Positions 44,356 through 55,012 of a stretch of DNA of 64,000 nt are shown one piece after another; the first letter of the stretch is position 1; the number at the start of each line of letters is the position of its first letter. The notes beneath the pieces were generated by a model. That model ran no database searches. It was given only the letters and a program-made list of their open reading frames with translations, and was not told the DNA's origin. The position numbers and the translations under genes are program-made. The DNA comes from Planctomycetaceae bacterium. Lineage in GTDB: Bacteria; Planctomycetota; Planctomycetia; Planctomycetales; Planctomycetaceae. Where the stretch lies: NCBI GenBank assembly GCA_020638955.1, contig JACKHO010000001.1, forward strand, positions 620,001 through 684,000, read 5' to 3'.

Positions 44356-46248
44356 TTATGGCTTCGCAATCCAGTTGCTAATCACCGCGGCGTCGTCGAG
44401 TTTCCATGTTCGAATTTCGCCGTCGTAGCAGCCAGTAGCGACTTTGCCGGTGCCGGGGTGGACGGCGGCGGAGTGGAGCCAGTCGTTGTGGCCGCTGTAG
44501 GTTTGCAGGGCTTTGCCGTCGGCGGCGTTGTGCAGACGGGCGTTCTTGTCGGCGGATACAGAAACGACGCGGTTGTCAGGCAGGAGGACGAAGTGTGTAA
44601 TTTCATCACCGAAGCCGCCAATTTTGCGGACTTCCTTGGTGTCGGCAACATTCCAGACCCGCAGTTGTTTGTCGCGTCCTCCGCTTATGACCTGGCTTCC
44701 ATCGGCCAGGAATGCGGCGGTGCTGACGACTTCGCCATGTCCGTTGAACGTGCCGAGGGCGTCGCCGGTGTTGGCGTCGAAGATTTTCGATGTCTTGTCG
44801 CGACTGGCGGAGACGAGTTTGGTTCCGTCAGGCGACCAGGCAATGCTGACAACCCAGTCGGCGTGGTCTTCAATGAGCTGCTGCTGTTCGCCGCTCGTTG
44901 CGTCAAAAATACGGATGCTTCGGTCAGCACCGCAGGCTGCGAGTCGATTTCCATCGGGACTGAAGGCCACGTCGAACATGGCGTCGTCGGTCGCGACCAT
45001 ATTGGCCAGGAGTGTACCGTCCGCCACCTGGAAAATTTTGACTTCACCAATGCGACCGGGAGTTCCGGCGGCAACGGCGAGTCGGGCTCCATCGGCGGTG
45101 AATTCCAGGCCGTACACGCGTTCGGCAACGTTGGTGATACGACGGACCAGTTGGCCATTCTCTGCTGACCACAAGAGCACTTCGTGATAGCCGGAACTGG
45201 CGAGCAGGTTGCCGTCCGGGCTGAACGCGAGCGCTGTCACCGGAATGGGAACGCGGTAAGTTTCTGGTGGCGCCGGCTGTGGAAACTTCGGCATGATTTG
45301 AATGAGCGGCGCACCGGGGTCGAGTCCAGCGTCGAGCTTTGATCCAAGGTTCACCCAGCGGTTGATGAGGGCCTGCTGTTCGGGGGTGAGTGGATCGGCC
45401 TCTTTGGGCATTGATCCATCAGCAATCATAATGCAGAGCAAGGCGTCGTTGCTGTTTCCTTCTAGTACTGGGCCAGACTCCCCACCCTTCACGATGGCCG
45501 CATAGTTTTCCATGTTGTAACGCCCCTTGGCAGTACGGGCATTGTGGCAGGCGAGGCACCGTTCCTGGAAAACTGGCGCGACTTCGGCGGCGAATGAGAC
45601 CCACTCGCCGACACTCTTCAGCAATTGCTCGGCGGCCTGTTCACGCTTGAGCCACTCGGCATAGGCCGTGTCTGCCGCGGCGAGCAGATTCATTTGTTGT
45701 GCCTGTGCCTGTTCGATTTGTTTTTTCGATGCATCGAGCATGGCGGTTGTTTGATTGGACTTTGTCTGCAGTCCACCAACTGCTTCCGTTGAGGTTTGCA
45801 CCAGCTTTTGTGCATCAGCCAGCTTCGTGGCTTCTGCGTCTGCAGCGGCCTTGGCGGCTTCAGAATTCTTCTGAGCTTCAGCCAGTGCTTTCTGTGCGTC
45901 GGCGTAGGCTTGATCGGCCTGCTTCTTGACTTCGTCGGCCTTTGTTGCGGCCTCCTGTTCCGTTTTCAGCTTGGCCTGAGCTTCTTCGAGCGACTTCTTG
46001 GTCGCCTGCAGCTCGCGTTCGGTTTTCAACAGCATTTGCTGGAGTTCCAGCAGTTGGTTTTGGAGTTGGGTCCCCTGCTCTCTCGAAGTCTGCGACTGCT
46101 GTTGAAACGGTGCGGCCTCCTGACGCAGACGCTGCACTTCCTGCAGTGCCTGCTCTTTAGCTGATGGCTCGGCCGATGGCGTGTCATCTGCGACGAGAGA
46201 GGTGGAAACAGCGAATGCGCAAACAGTTATGAGGAGGCGAGTCAACAT
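44356..46248 (-). CDS. Coiled-coil / PSCyt1 cytochrome / WD40 fusion protein
   Basis: ATG 46248 opens a signal peptide (LLITVCAFAVSTSLVADD); earlier open codons are not protein-like. The 630-residue product has a long coiled coil (about 30-200, Ala/Glu/Gln/Lys heptads with QEVQRLRQEAAPFQQQSQ). A PSCyt1 heme motif ERCLACHNARTAKG follows near residue 230, with GSMPKEADPLTPEQQALI downstream. A C-terminal seven-bladed WD40 propeller carries blades such as LAFSPDGNLLASSGYHEVLLW and WVSIAWSPDGTKLVSASRDK. Probably a periplasmic scaffold that presents a heme; the partner is unknown. Confidence 0.9.
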   Translation of the reverse strand: MLTRLLITVCAFAVSTSLVADDTPSAEPSAKEQALQEVQRLRQEAAPFQQQSQTSREQGTQLQNQLLELQQMLLKTERELQATKKSLEEAQAKLKTEQEAATKADEVKKQADQAYADAQKALAEAQKNSEAAKAAADAEATKLADAQKLVQTSTEAVGGLQTKSNQTTAMLDASKKQIEQAQAQQMNLLAAADTAYAEWLKREQAAEQLLKSVGEWVSFAAEVAPVFQERCLACHNARTAKGRYNMENYAAIVKGGESGPVLEGNSNDALLCIMIADGSMPKEADPLTPEQQALINRWVNLGSKLDAGLDPGAPLIQIMPKFPQPAPPETYRVPIPVTALAFSPDGNLLASSGYHEVLLWSAENGQLVRRITNVAERVYGLEFTADGARLAVAAGTPGRIGEVKIFQVADGTLLANMVATDDAMFDVAFSPDGNRLAACGADRSIRIFDATSGEQQQLIEDHADWVVSIAWSPDGTKLVSASRDKTSKIFDANTGDALGTFNGHGEVVSTAAFLADGSQVISGGRDKQLRVWNVADTKEVRKIGGFGDEITHFVLLPDNRVVSVSADKNARLHNAADGKALQTYSGHNDWLHSAAVHPGTGKVATGCYDGEIRTWKLDDAAVISNWIAKP

Positions 46249-46740
46249 GTGGCGAGTCACAATGGAGGACTGAAAATGTGGGCGGGGACGAATCAGCCGG
46301 AGCCGATTTGTATCCGTCAGGATGGTGCCAACTGCGGGGAGTGTCAAGCCGCCTTGTTGTTCTGATTGCTTTCCCCACACTCGTGCTGGGTACGACATTG
46401 CGGGGATTCTCCCGAGGCGACGCATGAATTGTTTGACGCAAGCGAGGGAAAGTGACGTACATTGAAACGGTGGGATTGTGAATGAATCGCCGCAGCTTGC
46501 CTCAGTCGGGATGGATCGGTTGTATGAATTGAAACGGCCTTGACAGTTGCGACGACCCAACGGCAAGATGTGGTTCAGCCGGTTGGATTACCTAACCGCC
46601 ATAGAATGAAAGCGTTACAGAGGCAACGCAGCGATTTCCGGTCTCCTTTGGCCTTACTGGTCAAGATTCGGAATCTGGTTTGCTGATGAATGCTTTAAGA
46701 GCAATTGTTCTTCATTTTTTTTGACCCAAAGGGGGTTGTC
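46249..46740 (+). promoter_or_regulatory. Divergent intergenic region with AT-rich hairpin before the prepilin-like gene
   Basis: 492 bases without a convincing gene separate two divergent genes. Near its right end AAGAGCAATTGTTCTT (46697-46712) is nearly self-complementary and is followed by a run of eight T residues (about 46715-46722). This has the layout of an intrinsic terminator or attenuator in the leader of the prepilin-like gene. The stem is AT-rich and weak, so the call is tentative. A TTGACA at 46540 has no good -10 partner. Confidence 0.4.
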
Positions 46741-47832
<1,092 letters not shown>

Positions 47833-47865
47833 TCCAGGTCTTTGTGACTTAAGTTGAAACGACAC

Positions 47866-47901
47866 ATGCCCGCTGTTCGCTTGACGAACAGCGGGCATTT
47901 T
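47866..47901 (+). terminator. Rho-independent terminator of the prepilin-like gene
   Basis: A perfect 14-bp stem ATGCCCGCTGTTCG / CGAACAGCGGGCAT with a five-base loop CTTGA and a short T run. It lies 33 bases after the stop. The next gene is convergent, and the stem may also act for it, although no T run is present on that side. Confidence 0.88.
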
Positions 47902-48003
47902 CATGCGCCAGACGAATTGACGGTTTTCGATGTTCGCAGAAATGTACCTCCGTCCGCGAAGCCGCACGAAGGGATGGGCCGAAGAGGGTTCTCGGTTTAA
48001 CTT

Positions 48004-50196
48004 CTACTTTTCCGTTTCGCTGTAAATGGGAGCCATCCAGTTCGGGGGGAGTTTTCCTTGTGGACGCACGCCGTGGGCTTCGGGCGGAATGGGATGATCT
48101 TCAAACTTCGCCAGCGGCAAGTCATCAGGCAGGTGCTTGATTTTGAAGTCCTTGTATTGAATGGCCATGGCTGGGCCGACATGCACCTGGACGGCGAGTA
48201 CACCTTCAAGTGCCCGACCGACAGGATCGAAGTCGTACAAATCTGCGGTTTGATGTCCGTCAATCCAGTGCTGATGATGGTTTCCTTCGACCAATACGCG
48301 GAAGTCATGCCATTCGTCGGCAGGGAATTCTTTGACTGGCATTTCGCCAACAACCCAGGAGCGCCCTTTGGGGTCGATAATGACTCGCTCTCCGGTGTGC
48401 GCGAGAATGCGACGTCCACGTTCTTCGTAGAGCATGCCGTTGTAGTTGGGATTGTTGGCCACGACATCGCACTGGTAACCGGTGACGACATCGAGGTCGA
48501 TATCAGGGCGTGACATGCCGCGGTACTGTAGTCCGCTGTTCCCACCTTCCGTGACTCGCACTTTCACACGCAATTCGAAATTGCGGACGGTCGAGTCCTT
48601 CCAGGTAATGAAATGATTCATCTTCAGGCTGCCGTCAGTCACACCGGTGAGGGCGTTGTCCTTCACGCTCCAGTACTGAGGATCACCCGACCAGCCTCGC
48701 AGAGTTTTGCCATCGAAAATTCGGACGAAGCCTTCGGCGTCGGGACGTGTGCCCACCGCCGCAGATGCTGCGGGGTGAGGATCGGTCGAATTTGAGAATC
48801 CGTTGAGCGGCGCGAGTGGACCGCCCAGTGAGGCGACGGTGGTTGTCGTACGTTCCCGCATTTCGTTGAGGACGTCGGCGAACTTTGGATCGGAGACGAG
48901 GTTCACCAGTTCATCGGGGTCGTTCTGCAGGTCGTGCAGGAATTCAAAATTGCCGTGGTCAAAGTAACGGGCATATTTGAATCGCTCGCCGCGGATTCCT
49001 TCAAAGGCAGGAATGCGCGACCGGACGGCAAAATGTTCGTGGAACGACTCGGTCCGCCAGTCGTCCGGCTTGCCAGAACTCACAACAGGCTTCAGGCTAC
49101 GACCCTGATACGCCTTGGGAACGTCGGCTCCCGCCCAGTCCAGGAAGGTTGATGGCAAGTCGACATTGAGTGCAATGGCATCGGTCACTTGTCCCTGTTG
49201 ATCAGCCGGGACTCGGGGATCGGCCACAATGAGTGGAACGCGGAGAGCGTCATCGTAGTGCGACCACTTGCCAGCAAAGCCACGATTTCCCATGTAGTAA
49301 CCGTTGTCGGCTGAGTACACGATAATGGTGTTGTCGCTGAGTCCCGCTTCGTCGAGTGCTTTGAGAAAGCGGCCAATGGCACCGTCGATTCCGCTTACCA
49401 TGCGGTAGTAGGCCCGCACGTTGGTTTGGTACTTCTCCGGCGTGTTCCAGCGCCAGAAGTAGCGTTCGCGGTTGAGTGTGGTTTGCAGGAAGGTGGGATG
49501 CGAGTCGAAAATCGCGGGATCACCCAGACGCGGAGGTGGAATGGTGATGTCTTCATACATCCCGTCCACAGCGCGCGGCCAGGCGAAATGCCCAATCCCG
49601 GGACGTCGGTCACCGTCTTCCGCATGGCAGGCGTTGAACCACATGTTCAATGCGAACGGCTTGTCTTGCGGCTGTTGTTTCAGGAACTCTATCCCGCGGT
49701 CGACAATGAGTTCGGTTTCGTGACGCAGTGTGCCGTCGGGCTGTCGCTTGTAGTATGGATTCCGACCAATAGCCTCGAAGGCGTCGAAGTGACTGGCGGG
49801 TTGGTAACCATCCGGCATTTTGGCGTGCCATTTCCCGAAGTATCCGGTGCGGTATCCATGTTCGCGAAGGATGTCGGAGTAAAGAGTCTGAGCGACTTCG
49901 GCCCGCGTGAGTTCGGGGTTGTCCGGCGTTCCGTACGTCCGGCCAAAGCGACCCGTCAAGATGGACGTGCGGCTCACCCAGCAAATGGGCTGGCTGACAA
50001 ACATATTCGAGAACCGCGTACCGCGTTGTGCAAGCCCGTCGATATTCGGCGTCTGCACTATGTCGTTGCCATAGCATCCCAGCGTGCTGGTCGTCTGGTC
50101 ATCGGTGAAGAAGAACACAATGTTCGGCTGCTTACCAAATGTGCGTGATTGGAACGCCAAGGTAAGAATAACGAGGAGCAACAGTTTGCGCGACAT
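48004..50196 (-). CDS. Sulfatase fused to DUF1080
   Basis: ATG 50196 opens a signal peptide (LLLLVILTLAFQSRTFG). The 730-residue exported protein starts with a sulfatase domain: NIVFFFTDDQTTSTLGCYG (metal Asp 32-33), then the active-site region PICWVSRTSILTGR at 70-83 and FGKWHAK. The usual CxPxR sulfatase signature is here C72-W-V-S-R76, with Val for Pro, which may affect formylglycine formation. From about residue 510 a DUF1080 (lectin/laminin-G-like, 3-keto-disaccharide hydrolase family) domain follows: RIFDGKTLRGWSGDPQYWSV and GNSGLQYRGMSRPD. A sulfated-glycan role is likely. Confidence 0.92.
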   Translation of the reverse strand: MSRKLLLLVILTLAFQSRTFGKQPNIVFFFTDDQTTSTLGCYGNDIVQTPNIDGLAQRGTRFSNMFVSQPICWVSRTSILTGRFGRTYGTPDNPELTRAEVAQTLYSDILREHGYRTGYFGKWHAKMPDGYQPASHFDAFEAIGRNPYYKRQPDGTLRHETELIVDRGIEFLKQQPQDKPFALNMWFNACHAEDGDRRPGIGHFAWPRAVDGMYEDITIPPPRLGDPAIFDSHPTFLQTTLNRERYFWRWNTPEKYQTNVRAYYRMVSGIDGAIGRFLKALDEAGLSDNTIIVYSADNGYYMGNRGFAGKWSHYDDALRVPLIVADPRVPADQQGQVTDAIALNVDLPSTFLDWAGADVPKAYQGRSLKPVVSSGKPDDWRTESFHEHFAVRSRIPAFEGIRGERFKYARYFDHGNFEFLHDLQNDPDELVNLVSDPKFADVLNEMRERTTTTVASLGGPLAPLNGFSNSTDPHPAASAAVGTRPDAEGFVRIFDGKTLRGWSGDPQYWSVKDNALTGVTDGSLKMNHFITWKDSTVRNFELRVKVRVTEGGNSGLQYRGMSRPDIDLDVVTGYQCDVVANNPNYNGMLYEERGRRILAHTGERVIIDPKGRSWVVGEMPVKEFPADEWHDFRVLVEGNHHQHWIDGHQTADLYDFDPVGRALEGVLAVQVHVGPAMAIQYKDFKIKHLPDDLPLAKFEDHPIPPEAHGVRPQGKLPPNWMAPIYSETEK

Positions 50197-50747
50197 GTGG
50201 TGAGTGGGGCTGAAGAGATTGCTTATCGTAAACAACACAGTTCGTGGCTCAGGTTAGATTCCGTCTCGCGGCGTGCAGCGAGCCATTGTCGCCGCGGGAA
50301 TTGCAGAGAACCATCATGGCGGGTCTGGGTGTTGCTGTCCACAAACCCAACTGAAGGAGTCGCCTTTTTAAATGACGTTCCAACCACGCTCGCCGAATGG
50401 GTATCTGAAAACCAAAATGCTCGTCGTGCTGCAATTCGGAAACTCGCCTGCAATTCAAGGTGAAACATCCCTTAGCACAACATTGGCGGGCAAAGCGTCA
50501 CAGACCATTTGCTGTGCTGAAATCTGGGACACGAAGTGTGCGGGATTGGCTCACTGGCGAAGGGGAACAATTCCGCACAGTGGGCTTCCCATACTCAAGT
50601 CTTGTCACTGGTCGCGTTTGCACCGTTTTTTACCCACCGGACGTTAAGATGGCTCGGCAGTTGCGTGGTATGCAAGCCAAAGGGAGAATCTCTTGGAACC
50701 AGCAACTTCACGTGTGACTGAAACGTCACCGGCAGCAAGGTGATCCT
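50197..50747. other. Gene-poor divergent spacer
   Basis: 551 bases between divergent genes. Several short overlapping ORFs exist on both strands (longest about 100 codons), but none has a signal, motif or convincing ribosome site, so none is called. Promoters for both flanking genes should lie here; no clear boxes were read. Confidence 0.4.
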
Positions 50748-52307
50748 ATGATTTCGCGTAATAACTTCTTTGCCGTTGTTGTCTGGTTCACATTCGGAGG
50801 TTTGACGTCGGTAATTGCGCAGCCTCCTGAAGATGTCTTTCCGTACATCCCACGCGATGCCAACGTCGTTTCTGTACTGGATGTCGATGGATTGTTGAGG
50901 AGCCCCCTCGGAATTGAGAAGGGTTGGGCGGAGAAGCACAAACAGGCGTACCTGGATGGTTCGCTGACCATTCCGTCATGGGTTCGGCAATTCACTCGAG
51001 CGTCGCACTACATTCCCGGCACACGGGGCGAACAATGGAGCGTGGCATTCACCCCTCTGGATGATCCAGCCCGCATGGAAAACATTGCAAAGACCGAGGC
51101 AACTGAAGTTCAGGAGCTTGAGGGTTTTCGCAGCATTTTGTCATCTCGTTTCGGCGGTTATTTTGTCGAACTGCCTGCTGGTAATGACAAGTCGGGCCAG
51201 AGTGTTCTGGGGTTGTTGACACCAGCCACGCGTCAGGAGACAGCTGCGTGGCTCAGGACGTCGCGACTGGGAACTTCACTTTCCAGCTACCTGCAGCAGG
51301 CGGTTCTTGATTCCGAAGCGCAGCTCGTTCTGGCGATGGATATGAACGAAATGCTTGACCCCGTTCAAATCCGGTATCGCCTCAATGGCGCCGCCAGTGT
51401 GAAGTCCAATCAGCGAGCCAAGGCAGCACTGACTTTGGATTTCCAGTCTCTACAGGGTGTACGGCTTTCGGTGACCGCAGGAAAAACACTCACCTCGGAA
51501 CTTCGCCTCGATTTCAAACGCTCAATCGGAGACGAGTCGCAATTCGTTAAGCCGCTGCTGCTCGAACTGTTGGTCGATGCGGGCTCGGAACTCGAAGACT
51601 TTGAACAGGCCGATGTGAGCGTGTCGGGGAACTCCGTGGTTTTGCGTACGCCGCTGTCTGATGTCAGTTTCCACAAGATTTTGAGTCTTGTGGTTTCGCC
51701 ACATGCAGCACAGGGGACGGGTGGCACCACGACTGAGCCTTCCCTCCCCACCAGCAACGATCAGGCACCGTACGATCTGATGGCTTCGAAACGGTACTAC
51801 CGGGCCATCTTGAAGAACTTGGGAGACCTGGAGAACATCTATAACTCGTCGGCCAATTCGTATAATCGAACGGCCGGATGGCATAATAGTTACGCGAATC
51901 GAATTGAACGGATGTCGACAGCTGGTGTGCATCCTTCTCTGCAGGAGTTTGCCGGTTCTATTTCGAAAAACCTGCGCGTACTGGCAGATTCTCTTCGCGG
52001 CTCACAAATCGAATTGCAGCGGCTCGACAATCAAATCGTCTACCGTGTGGAATACCGCTACGAACCGCGGACTGGCTTTGAATGGTGGTGGGGCCCTCCG
52101 CAGACAATCAATGGCCCCGTTATGACGCCAGGTAACACACGAGCCATTGTCCACACCAACGTCGACGAAGTTCGTCAGGAACAGCAAAAGGCCATTGAGG
52201 CCGGTGCGGCACAGCGTACTCAAGTCTGGAAACTGATGTCAGATCAACGCGATCAGGTTGAAGCCGAAATGAAGAAGACCTTTGGCCGAGTCTTTGTTGG
52301 GGACTAA
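50748..52307 (+). CDS. Secreted hypothetical protein
   Basis: A 519-residue exported protein (signal peptide FFAVVVWFTFGGLTSVIAQ, then PPEDVFPYIPRDANVVSVLDVDGLL). The start resembles planctomycete exoproteins whose first strand says that some value must be controlled, with VxxVxDVDxLxxSPLG. Central repeats of mixed alpha/beta type occur, and the C-terminus is helical, ending in a Glu/Gln/Lys-rich helix. No catalytic motif is visible and no family is recognised with confidence. Monocistronic. Confidence 0.72.
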   Translation: MISRNNFFAVVVWFTFGGLTSVIAQPPEDVFPYIPRDANVVSVLDVDGLLRSPLGIEKGWAEKHKQAYLDGSLTIPSWVRQFTRASHYIPGTRGEQWSVAFTPLDDPARMENIAKTEATEVQELEGFRSILSSRFGGYFVELPAGNDKSGQSVLGLLTPATRQETAAWLRTSRLGTSLSSYLQQAVLDSEAQLVLAMDMNEMLDPVQIRYRLNGAASVKSNQRAKAALTLDFQSLQGVRLSVTAGKTLTSELRLDFKRSIGDESQFVKPLLLELLVDAGSELEDFEQADVSVSGNSVVLRTPLSDVSFHKILSLVVSPHAAQGTGGTTTEPSLPTSNDQAPYDLMASKRYYRAILKNLGDLENIYNSSANSYNRTAGWHNSYANRIERMSTAGVHPSLQEFAGSISKNLRVLADSLRGSQIELQRLDNQIVYRVEYRYEPRTGFEWWWGPPQTINGPVMTPGNTRAIVHTNVDEVRQEQQKAIEAGAAQRTQVWKLMSDQRDQVEAEMKKTFGRVFVGD

Positions 52308-52370
52308 AGGCAAAATTCAGTCTGAGAAACATTTGCCGGTAGTTCCTGTTAGACGGCTACAGAGCATTTC

Positions 52371-53198
52371 TCACCGAAACGCGCGGAAGATGGCGCTGTT
52401 GTCTTCGTGGCCGAACCCGGCCTGTTCCAGTTCGGCGAGCAGTGACTGATGCAGTTGCGACAGCGGCGTGTCGGCCTGCGTTGCCTCGGCGAGTTGGTTG
52501 ATGAGTTTTACATCCTTCAGGTGCTGGCTCAGCCGCGCCTGTGGGGTGAAGTCTCCTTCAATCATCTTCTTGCCCTTGGTATCCATGACTGCGGAATACG
52601 CCGGGCAGGATCGCAGCACTTCGAGGGTGGTTTCGAGGTTCATTTCGCAATGGCCGGCCAGTCCGAGTGCCTCGGCCAGCACGGCTCGATTCAGGCCAAT
52701 GACCAAATTGACAACCAGTTTCATGCGGGCGCCGGCACCGACCGGTCCCAGGTGAAAGATTTGCTTGCAAAAATGCTCCAGAATGGGCCGGGCGATAGCA
52801 AAGTCGTCCCCTGCTCCTCCCGCCATGGCGATGACTTCGCCTGTGGCTGCCTGAGCACTGGAGCCAGCAATTGTGGCGTCGACATAACGGAGACCTTGTG
52901 CGATGTCCGCAGTGCGGAGTGGATCGCCCGTGGTGGTGTCGATGACGACTGATTCAGCGCGCAGTGCAGAACGGATTTCGTCAATGACTTTGGCAACCGC
53001 ATTCGAGTCCGGCAGTGACAGAATGATGGTATCGCATTTTTCCACGACTTCTCCGGCACTACTCGCGGCATCGAATTTCGCGAGGCGGCTACGGTCGAGG
53101 TCAAACACGGTGACTTGCTTTCCCGCGTTTGTCAGTCGTTGAGCAATGGCTGATCCCAACAGCCCGACGCCAATTAATCCGACGCGATCAGTTTTCAT
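52371..53198 (-). CDS. NAD(P)-dependent beta-hydroxyacid dehydrogenase family protein
   Basis: I choose ATG 53198, behind AGGAGGTCATCTCCG; the frame is open for about 115 codons upstream but that part is not protein-like and overlaps the next gene. The 275-residue product has a Rossmann start VGLIGVGLLGSAIAQRLTNAG and the ILSLPDSNAV block. The DATIAGSSAQAATGEVIAMAGG region matches the family's substrate loop, and GAGARMKLVVNLVIG contains the catalytic Lys. Relatives include 3-hydroxyisobutyrate and tartronate semialdehyde reductases; the substrate here is unknown. Overlaps the MFS gene by 11 bases. Confidence 0.92.
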   Translation of the reverse strand: MKTDRVGLIGVGLLGSAIAQRLTNAGKQVTVFDLDRSRLAKFDAASSAGEVVEKCDTIILSLPDSNAVAKVIDEIRSALRAESVVIDTTTGDPLRTADIAQGLRYVDATIAGSSAQAATGEVIAMAGGAGDDFAIARPILEHFCKQIFHLGPVGAGARMKLVVNLVIGLNRAVLAEALGLAGHCEMNLETTLEVLRSCPAYSAVMDTKGKKMIEGDFTPQARLSQHLKDVKLINQLAEATQADTPLSQLHQSLLAELEQAGFGHEDNSAIFRAFR

Positions 53199-54423
53199 CG
53201 GAGATGACCTCCTTCGCCGAGGGAGCAAACCAAATGACGACCGCCCCCAGCAGATAAACCAGACTGGTCGTTTCTCCAATGCGGGCGAAGTCACCTTTGT
53301 AGTGTGACACGAGGCCCGTCGTGCTGAGGATGACCGCAGCGGAAATAATCCGACCAAAATTAAACGCCACTCCAGCCCCAGTCGCTCGAATGCGTGTCTC
53401 AAACAACTCCGGAAGGAAGAGCGGCAGCCAGCCGAAGTAGGTCGTCGTGATGAGCCCAAGTAGAAAAATTGGGAGGAAGAATTGCATGCTGGGCGCGGGC
53501 TGCAGGCCTCGGAAAATCCAACCGGCGACCAGGGCCGATGCAATGCTTATGACCAGATACGATGTGCGTCGCCCCATGCTGCTCGCCATCCATCCCCCTG
53601 CCAGACTTCCCACCACGGCACCGAGTCCCCAGTACATTTGCGTCGTCGGTTTGAGTGTGGCGTCACCGAGTTCTGCACCGACGGAGCCCGCCCAGGGAAG
53701 AATCCACTTCCCGGCTCCCCATGCTCCGAGCAGTGGAATGGCTCCGAGGAGAATGCCGATGAGCGTCCGCTGCAAAACGGGTGGCCAGAATACTTCAATT
53801 GCCGGTACTCCCTTCTTCGTCTCACGTCCGCGACTCGCGAGCCACAGGGGTGATTCCGGTACGAACTTCAGCACAAGGAGACCGAGGACTGCTGGCGTCG
53901 CGCCGGCCCAGAGCACCCAGCGCCAGTTGTCGGCGGTGACGGTTACCTGAGTTGCGAGCAGGCCAAACAGGAAAATCCCGACATTGGCCGACGTGCCAAT
54001 CAATCCCGCCAGTGCCGGGCGCGACACATTCGGCCACGCCTCGGAGACGAGCGCCACACCGTTCGGCCACATTCCGCCGACACCCATGCAGGCAACAAAT
54101 CGCAACGCCGCCAGTTGTGCTGGCGTTGCCGCAAAGTAGCTGATACCCGTCCAGGCCGAGAACCAGAGAATACTCAAGCCCATCCCCTTCACCCTGCCCC
54201 ACCGGTCACCCAGCATACCGAACAGCAGGCCACCGAGAGCCGCCCCCAGCATGAAGGCCACAATGTAGTACACAAACCACGCCCCAATGACCTCCTTGGT
54301 GGCAGCGTCCCCCAACAGCTCTTTCGTCGCCGAATCGGCCGCCAGCGGCAGGAGAGACATCACGACGCCGGCGAACATCCAACCGAGGAATGCCGCGATG
54401 AGTGTGAAGCGTTGTTGAGACAT
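53188..54423 (-). CDS. MFS transporter
   Basis: A 411-residue inner-membrane transporter with 12 predicted helices. The loop 2-3 signature GDRWGRVKG is present, and a related ASSMGRRTSY phrase lies in the second half. The N-terminus (FTLIAAFLGWMFAGVVMSLLPL) and FMACMGVGGMWPNG-type helix 4 resemble sugar-acid and aromatic-acid permeases (SP/AAHS-like). The gene overlaps the downstream hydroxyacid dehydrogenase by 11 bases, so a linked uptake-and-reduction step for a hydroxy or sugar acid is likely; the substrate is inferred only. Confidence 0.93.
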   Translation of the reverse strand: MSQQRFTLIAAFLGWMFAGVVMSLLPLAADSATKELLGDAATKEVIGAWFVYYIVAFMLGAALGGLLFGMLGDRWGRVKGMGLSILWFSAWTGISYFAATPAQLAALRFVACMGVGGMWPNGVALVSEAWPNVSRPALAGLIGTSANVGIFLFGLLATQVTVTADNWRWVLWAGATPAVLGLLVLKFVPESPLWLASRGRETKKGVPAIEVFWPPVLQRTLIGILLGAIPLLGAWGAGKWILPWAGSVGAELGDATLKPTTQMYWGLGAVVGSLAGGWMASSMGRRTSYLVISIASALVAGWIFRGLQPAPSMQFFLPIFLLGLITTTYFGWLPLFLPELFETRIRATGAGVAFNFGRIISAAVILSTTGLVSHYKGDFARIGETTSLVYLLGAVVIWFAPSAKEVISDEN

Positions 54424-54528
54424 GCGGTGGAATCACTGAAGAACGTCGACGGCAGGATAGTGCTACAACATTCTGGCGGATTTCGAAGTCGGTGACCACC
54501 GGGAGAAGTTGCCCTGGTAACTTAACGC

Positions 54529-54759
54529 CTAACTCGTGGGCCAGAGAGCCGCACCAAACAACAGGGCGCCCGGAAGAAACAACGGAATCGCGATGAATAT
54601 CGTGGGTATGGTCAGAAACGACATCAGCCCGGCGAGCATCAGCGACAGCCCCAGGCCGAACTTCACTCCCCGAGGCCAGCGACGAATAATGCCGTAGAAA
54701 AAGCCCACGATGTAGCCAGCCCACCGCATGCCCGACTCTTCTTGTCTGCTCTCGCTCAT
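54529..54759 (-). CDS. Small membrane protein, hypothetical
   Basis: ATG 54759 is chosen because AGAGGAAAT lies directly upstream; an upstream ATG at 54810 lacks a ribosome site. The 76-residue protein has a polar start (MSESRQEESGMR), a short first hydrophobic stretch (WAGYIVGFFYGII), and two longer ones (FGLGLSLMLAGLMSFLTIP and FIAIPLFLPGALLFGAALW). Function unknown. Confidence 0.65.
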   Translation of the reverse strand: MSESRQEESGMRWAGYIVGFFYGIIRRWPRGVKFGLGLSLMLAGLMSFLTIPTIFIAIPLFLPGALLFGAALWPTS

Positions 54760-54848
54760 ATTTCCTCTCACCCGTGCCTCCCGAGCATTGTCAGCATCGG
54801 ACGAATTCATTGCAAGCCAAAATTGGGACGGTCGGACTGAAGAGATTC

Positions 54849-54880
54849 GGGTGGTACGCTTCAGACCAACGAGGGGTGGC
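54849..54880. repeat. Dispersed repeat B, degenerate copy
   Basis: GGGTGGTACGCTTCAGACCAACG closely matches the start of the repeat at 62665 (GGGTGGCACGCTCAGACCAACG) and at 63323. Only the first part of the unit is preserved here, just before the STAND gene. It suggests that the spacer was involved in past insertion or recombination. Confidence 0.5.
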
Positions 54881-55012
54881 TGTGGTCAATCTGTCGCGAA
54901 TTGCGTTATCCTTGAGTTCGACTCGTTCGACAGATTGCCCACAGGGTGAATCGCCTCGACGACGCCCCCATCAAAGGCCCTACGTCACGAACACAGAACG
55001 CGTAGAAACGAC

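Noticed and set aside
46540..46569. TTGACA-like promoter box upstream of the prepilin-like gene
   Set aside because: The -10 region at a suitable distance (CAAGAT) matches poorly, so it is not reported as a promoter.
50372..50717. Several short plus-strand ORFs before the secreted protein gene
   Set aside because: They overlap each other, lack ribosome sites and motifs, and look like non-coding sequence.
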